From contig DQRJ01000175.1 in the NCBI GenBank assembly GCA_015663855.1, forward strand, positions 1-10,038: DNA of 10,038 nucleotides, written 5' to 3'. The notes below the pieces were generated by a model that did no database searches, was not told the origin of the DNA, and saw only the letters and a program-made list of their open reading frames with translations. Below are positions 6,529 through 10,038 of this stretch, piece by piece. The stretch's first letter is position 1; every line of letters starts with the position of its first letter. This DNA is from Flavobacteriales bacterium. Its GTDB lineage: Bacteria > Bacteroidota > Bacteroidia > Flavobacteriales_D > Sanyastnellaceae. Made by a program: the position numbers and the translations under genes.

Positions 6529-7524
6529 TTGGTAAAAATTGCAGACATAGAGTTAGCGGAGTTTCCGCTATTGCTTGCTCCGATGGAGGATGTGAGTGAT
6601 CCGCCCTTTCGTGCCGTATGTAAAAAGTATGGTGCAGACCTTATGTACACTGAGTTTATTAGCTCTGAGGGACTTATTCGCGACGCTGCGAAAAGTAAGA
6701 TGAAGCTCGATATTTTCGAATACGAACGCCCGGTAGGAATCCAAATTTTCGGATCAGATATCGGTCCTATGAGAGAGGCCGCCGCTATCGCAGAACAAGC
6801 CGGTCCGAACCTAATCGATATCAACTATGGATGTCCAGTAAAGAAAGTAGCGTGTAAGGGTGCAGGAGCAGGGATACTTCAAGATATTCCTAAGATGGTT
6901 GCGATGACGAAAGAAATCGTCAATACTTGCTCGCTTCCTGTCACAGTAAAAACTCGTCTAGGTTGGGACGAAAATTCAAAATACATTGTCGAGGTGGCGG
7001 AACGATTGCAAGATGTAGGGATTGCTGCGATAAGTATTCATGGGCGCACAAGAGCGCAGATGTATAAGGGAGAGGCGGATTGGTCTTTAATTGCAGAGAC
7101 GAAAAACAACCCTCGTTTAAACATTCCTGTTTTCGGAAATGGAGATATCGATACCCCTGAAAAAACTGTGGAATATCGAGATCGTTTCGGCATTGATGGA
7201 ATTATGATAGGGCGTGCAAGCATAGGAGCTCCGTGGATTTTCAATGAAATCAAGCACTTTATGGCTACGGGTGAACATTTGGCCCCACCAAATATGGCTG
7301 CAAGAATCGCTGCGGCCTCAATGCATTTCGAAGGTTCATTACAATGGAAAGGAGACAGATTAGGCATAGTCGAGATGCGTCGTCACTACGCTAATTACTT
7401 CAAAGGGATTCCAGATTTCAAGAAGCACAGATTAGATTTGGTCACGCTTGATACGGTCGAAGAGATCAGAGCGAAACTGAATCTCATCGGAGGACTTTTC
7501 GCAGATCACGATTTTAATAGGTAG
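6529..7524 (+). CDS. dusB: tRNA-dihydrouridine synthase, DusB type (TTG start)
   Basis: FMN- and NADPH-dependent enzyme that reduces specific uridines of tRNA to dihydrouridine; cytosolic. 331 residues. The start must be the TTG at 6529: an in-frame TAA lies at 6523-6525, and the next in-frame ATG would remove the first strand of the barrel (LLLAPMEDV). The resulting N-terminus, MVKIADIEL, is the expected one for Bacteroidota DusB. TIM-barrel motifs in order are APMEDVSDPPFR (16-27), INYGCPVKKV with catalytic Cys102, KGAGAGIL, VTVKTRLGWD, ISIHGRTRAQMYKGEADW, PVFGNGDIDTPE and GIMIGRASIGAPWIF. The C-terminal helical tRNA-binding domain contains MRRHYANYFKGIP. A consensus promoter lies just upstream. 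It is convergent with the permease gene, with only 3 nt between stops. Confidence 0.95.
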   Translation: MVKIADIELAEFPLLLAPMEDVSDPPFRAVCKKYGADLMYTEFISSEGLIRDAAKSKMKLDIFEYERPVGIQIFGSDIGPMREAAAIAEQAGPNLIDINYGCPVKKVACKGAGAGILQDIPKMVAMTKEIVNTCSLPVTVKTRLGWDENSKYIVEVAERLQDVGIAAISIHGRTRAQMYKGEADWSLIAETKNNPRLNIPVFGNGDIDTPEKTVEYRDRFGIDGIMIGRASIGAPWIFNEIKHFMATGEHLAPPNMAARIAAASMHFEGSLQWKGDRLGIVEMRRHYANYFKGIPDFKKHRLDLVTLDTVEEIRAKLNLIGGLFADHDFNR

Positions 7525-7527
7525 GTT

Positions 7528-8733
7528 TTAGATACGTCTGATTAGAAATCTTACCATAGCTGCGGAGCCTAGACCCCCTATTCCGATTACGATGGCGAGG
7601 GTGCCGACGACGTCTATAAGCGCAAGTTTCACTGGGTAGGAGGGAACTACCGAGCCCTCTAGGGTGAGCCATCCATAGGAGTCCTGACCGATGACGAGCG
7701 CGATGCCTATAACCGCGCCTATCGCTCCACCTATGATGTTGATGGCAAGTCCCTGTATAGAGAAAGTCCGCTCTAAATCTCGACCTCTCATTCCCATCGC
7801 TTTAAAGACTTCTAAATCGTCTCTTTTATCGATCAGAAGCATAGTTAAAGAGGCTAGGATATTGAAAGCCGCTACGACCAAAATGAAGCTCAGAATAACG
7901 AAAGTTGCCCACTTTTCGGCGCGATTGGTTTGGGTTATAAACTTATGCTTCTCAGCTCTAGTCCTTAACATCACTTCGGGTCCTAAAGCCTCGAGGAATT
8001 CCTTGTCCGTCGCCAACATTTCGCTAGTCCAGCCCTTCGCTACACGTATCTCAAACCTCGAAACTTCGTCAGGCCTGTCGAACAATTCACGAGTAAGCTG
8101 CAATGGCGCTAGTACGTAGCGAGTGTCCAGGTCGGCATTTATCGAAAAAGTTCCGCAAGCGAGGGCGGGAAGAGTTCGGAAAGCCTTCTCTTTATTACGA
8201 CTGAGTCGCTTTCCTCGTATGGGAGCGCCTAATGACATTAACGGCGGCTCTAATGAGTCAGATCTGACTCCTATTTCTGAACGGATTCCATATCCGAGGC
8301 ATATACACTGCTCGTTCAGGAATGATTTACCCCAAACCCCTTCTACAATAGCCCCTTCGATTTTCGAAACTTGCCCATAGTTCGAGTCCACGCCTATCAC
8401 AGAACAAATCTGAGTTATCCCGTTCCCTCGAATAATTGCCTCACTTTCTATAACGGCGGAGTAGATGGCTACTCCGGGATGAGCTGAGATTGTCGCGCTT
8501 AGCTCGTTCGGAATTACCTCCCCAGAAACGGGGACTACAGCGAGGTCGGCATCGAGTGTGCCGAATAAGTTTTGGACTAATCCCTCGATCCCATTAAATG
8601 CTGAGAGGATAGCTATCATAGCCATAGTCACAGCTGCAATAACGAACATAGAGATTCCGGAAATTACGTGGACGAGTTTACGTGACTTCGGTTGGAAAAC
8701 GTATCGTCGGGCAAGTCGGAATGGAAGACGCAC
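7528..8733 (-). CDS. FtsX-like ABC transporter permease, LolC/LolE type
   Basis: Inner-membrane permease of the MacB/LolC/LolE class, 401 residues. Relatives release outer-membrane lipoproteins to a periplasmic carrier, but this substrate is inferred from similarity only. The architecture is typical: one membrane segment at about 20-45, a large periplasmic domain (about 46-274), then three segments at about 275-301, 328-349 and 370-394. KRDDLEVFKAMGMRGRDLER after the second segment is the cytosolic coupling helix that contacts the ATPase. It starts at GTG (8731-8733), four bases after the rbfA stop; this gives the expected N-terminus and no earlier ATG fits. No ATPase gene is adjacent, so its LolD-like partner must be encoded elsewhere. 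It is last in the run hflX-rbfA-permease and is convergent with dusB. Confidence 0.88.
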   Translation of the reverse strand: MRLPFRLARRYVFQPKSRKLVHVISGISMFVIAAVTMAMIAILSAFNGIEGLVQNLFGTLDADLAVVPVSGEVIPNELSATISAHPGVAIYSAVIESEAIIRGNGITQICSVIGVDSNYGQVSKIEGAIVEGVWGKSFLNEQCICLGYGIRSEIGVRSDSLEPPLMSLGAPIRGKRLSRNKEKAFRTLPALACGTFSINADLDTRYVLAPLQLTRELFDRPDEVSRFEIRVAKGWTSEMLATDKEFLEALGPEVMLRTRAEKHKFITQTNRAEKWATFVILSFILVVAAFNILASLTMLLIDKRDDLEVFKAMGMRGRDLERTFSIQGLAINIIGGAIGAVIGIALVIGQDSYGWLTLEGSVVPSYPVKLALIDVVGTLAIVIGIGGLGSAAMVRFLIRRI

Positions 8734-8737
8734 AGCT

Positions 8738-9073
8738 TTACCCTTTCAGAGCTTGCTCCACAGCGTCGTAGTAGTCAAGACTATCGTCGATGTAAAAATT
8801 TAGTTCAGGAATTCTACGAACCTGCTTTCCTATGATGCCTCCTAAAGTTCGACGAGTCCAATTCGATTCCTTTTTTACCACTTTCAGAGCTTCCTCCACA
8901 TCTTTAACGGCCATAAAACTCAGATATATCTTCGCAGATCCTAAGTCAGGGGACATACGTACCTGAGTTACAGTAATAAAAAGTCCTTCGTAATGCATGT
9001 TTGCTTCACGTTGGAATATCATACTTAGTTCCTGTTTAAGGAGAGAACCTACTTTTTCTTGGCGGATAGACAT
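8738..9073 (-). CDS. rbfA: 30S ribosome-binding factor A
   Basis: Small KH-fold protein that binds immature 30S subunits and helps process the 16S rRNA 5' end; needed for cold adaptation in E. coli. 111 residues, the usual length. Family features are the N-terminal helix RQEKVGSLLKQELSMIFQ (4-21), the strand segment FITVTQVRMSPDLGSAKIYL, and the C-terminal KQVRRIPELNFYIDDSLDYY. The last matches the family's R-x-x-P-x-L-x-F-x-x-D-x-S signature. It starts at ATG (9071-9073) with no Shine-Dalgarno sequence, 9 nt after the hflX stop and 4 nt before the permease start, so the three are very likely co-transcribed. The rbfA-permease order recurs in Bacteroidota. Confidence 0.95.
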   Translation of the reverse strand: MSIRQEKVGSLLKQELSMIFQREANMHYEGLFITVTQVRMSPDLGSAKIYLSFMAVKDVEEALKVVKKESNWTRRTLGGIIGKQVRRIPELNFYIDDSLDYYDAVEQALKG

Positions 9074-9082
9074 ATGACGAAG

Positions 9083-10038
9083 TTAGTAAAGGAATTGATT
9101 GTAAGGATAGCGTTTTATGTGCAAGTCTTTCACACGTTCGTAAAGCAAAGCTCTCAAAGTGGTGATATCATCCTTGCTTTTCGCGCTTAGGAAAATCACG
9201 TCGCTACCATCTTTTTCAAAGCGCTCTTTCAATCCAGATATGAGATCTTCCGCAGTACTTTCGAACTCGTTTCCAAAGTTAACAGCTAATTCACTTTCCT
9301 GATCGGCATCCTCTAAAAGGTCGATTTTATTGAAAAGTAAAAGTGTAGGCTTATCATCAGAACCGATTTCTGCCAAAGTTCTTTCTACAACTGCGAGTTG
9401 ATCTTCAAATTGAGGGTGACTAACGTCAATTACGTGGATAAGGAAATCACTTTCACGAGTTTCGTCTAGGGTAGACTTAAAGCTCTCGATGAGTTGAGTA
9501 GGAAGTTTGCGAATAAACCCTACGGTATCGCTTAACAAGAAAGGAAGATTCCCCACCACGACTTTTCTTACGGTAGTGTCTAGGGTAGCGAACAGCTTAT
9601 TCTCAGCGAATACATCGCTTTTAGATAGGGCGGTCATAAGTGTACTTTTCCCAGCATTTGTATACCCAACTAAAGCGACCCTTATCAAAGCTCCACGGTT
9701 ACTTCTCTGAGTCGCCATCTGCTTATCGATAGCGGCCAACTCCTTTTTCAGCAACGCAATACGATCTCTAATAATCCTTCTATCTGTCTCAATTTCTTTC
9801 TCCCCAGGCCCTTTCATACCTATACCACCTTTCTGCTTCTGAAGGTGAGTCCACATATTCGTAAGACGAGGGAGAAGGTATTGGTATTGCGCTAGCTCGA
9901 CCTGAGTTTTCGCATGGGCTGTACGAGCTCTTTGAGCGAAGATGTCAAGGATTAGGTTAGGTCTATCGAGGACTTTTACTCCCTCGATTTCTTTCTCGAT
10001 ATTTCTAACCTGAGATCCACTTAATTCATCGTCAAAAA
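9083..10038 (-). CDS. hflX: GTPase HflX, 5'-partial (truncated by window edge)
   Basis: Ribosome-associated GTPase that splits stalled or hibernating ribosomes, notably after heat stress. The frame stays open from 10036 to the stop at 9083-9085 (317 visible residues). The ATG at 9854-9856 is internal: the 60 codons upstream read as HflX, for example VLDRPNLILDIFAQRARTAH followed by LAQYQYLLPRL. About 80-100 N-terminal residues are outside the window. The coiled linker has GGIGMKGPGEKEIETDRR. The G domain shows G1 GYTNAGKST (about 9641-9667), G3 DTVGFIRKLP, G4 NKID (about 9322-9333) and G5 SAK. The C-terminus is RYPYNQFLY. It is the upstream gene of the hflX-rbfA-permease run, and its promoter is beyond the window. 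No truncation within the visible part and all nucleotide-binding motifs are intact. Confidence 0.96.
   Translation of the reverse strand, partial: FDDELSGSQVRNIEKEIEGVKVLDRPNLILDIFAQRARTAHAKTQVELAQYQYLLPRLTNMWTHLQKQKGGIGMKGPGEKEIETDRRIIRDRIALLKKELAAIDKQMATQRSNRGALIRVALVGYTNAGKSTLMTALSKSDVFAENKLFATLDTTVRKVVVGNLPFLLSDTVGFIRKLPTQLIESFKSTLDETRESDFLIHVIDVSHPQFEDQLAVVERTLAEIGSDDKPTLLLFNKIDLLEDADQESELAVNFGNEFESTAEDLISGLKERFEKDGSDVIFLSAKSKDDITTLRALLYERVKDLHIKRYPYNQFLY

Noticed and set aside
6330..6824. 164-residue open frame on the minus strand across the CPBP/dusB divergent region
   Set aside because: It overlaps the starts of two well-supported genes, shows no recognisable family features and has the composition of an antisense shadow.
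7691..8380. Plus-strand open frames inside the permease gene
   Set aside because: They lie wholly within a strongly supported coding region on the other strand and show no domain-like sequence.
9083..9856. hflX as a complete 257-residue gene starting at the ATG at 9854-9856
   Set aside because: The same frame continues without a stop to the window edge, and the upstream residues are clearly HflX sequence; the ATG is an internal methionine.
1..10038. A new defence, mobile or biosynthetic system
   Set aside because: All twelve genes fall into familiar core families, and there are no integrases, transposases, toxin-antitoxin pairs, direct repeats, tRNA attachment sites or clusters of unknown genes.

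Overview
The window looks like ordinary, densely packed core genome of a member of the Bacteroidota, probably a flavobacterial or cryomorphaceae-like lineage; the rank below phylum is a guess. Four things point there. No gene has a recognisable Shine-Dalgarno sequence. Perfect matches to the Bacteroidota -7 element TAnnTTTG stand before three genes. A small DUF2795 protein of the type widespread in this phylum is present. The dCMP deaminase / S41 protease and rbfA / LolC-E-like permease gene pairs are familiar from these genomes. GC is in the mid-to-high 40s per cent, with a richer patch in ispD.

Layout. 1-1225 (+): aspartate kinase, cut at its 5' end by the window. 1242-1463 (-): DUF2795 protein with its own promoter. 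1547-2092 (-): PduO-type cobalamin adenosyltransferase. 2126-5545 (+): a tight four-gene run of dCMP deaminase, S41 C-terminal processing protease, superoxide dismutase and IspD, with gaps of 1, 1 and 7 nt if the starts chosen here are right. 5534-6481 (-): CPBP intramembrane protease whose 3' end overlaps ispD by 12 nt. 6529-7524 (+): tRNA-dihydrouridine synthase DusB, which must use a TTG start. 7528 to the right edge (-): lolC/E-like permease, rbfA and hflX, transcribed in the order hflX-rbfA-permease; hflX is cut at its 5' end by the window.

How the genes relate. Most are housekeeping: aspartate-family amino acid synthesis, B12 cofactor, dUMP supply, envelope proteolysis, superoxide defence, isoprenoid precursors, tRNA modification, lipoprotein export. 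The one clear theme is the hflX-rbfA pair (ribosome rescue plus 30S maturation), with dusB (tRNA modification) nearby on the opposite strand. The + strand four-gene run has no obvious functional theme.

There are no tRNA or rRNA genes, insertion sequences, CRISPR arrays or prophage genes that I can see, and no gene-free stretch over 300 nt (the longest gap is 83 nt). I did not find a new multi-gene system. The points worth a second look are start-codon corrections, three promoter candidates, convergent junctions with no room for terminators, and small sequence oddities in IspD and the superoxide dismutase.
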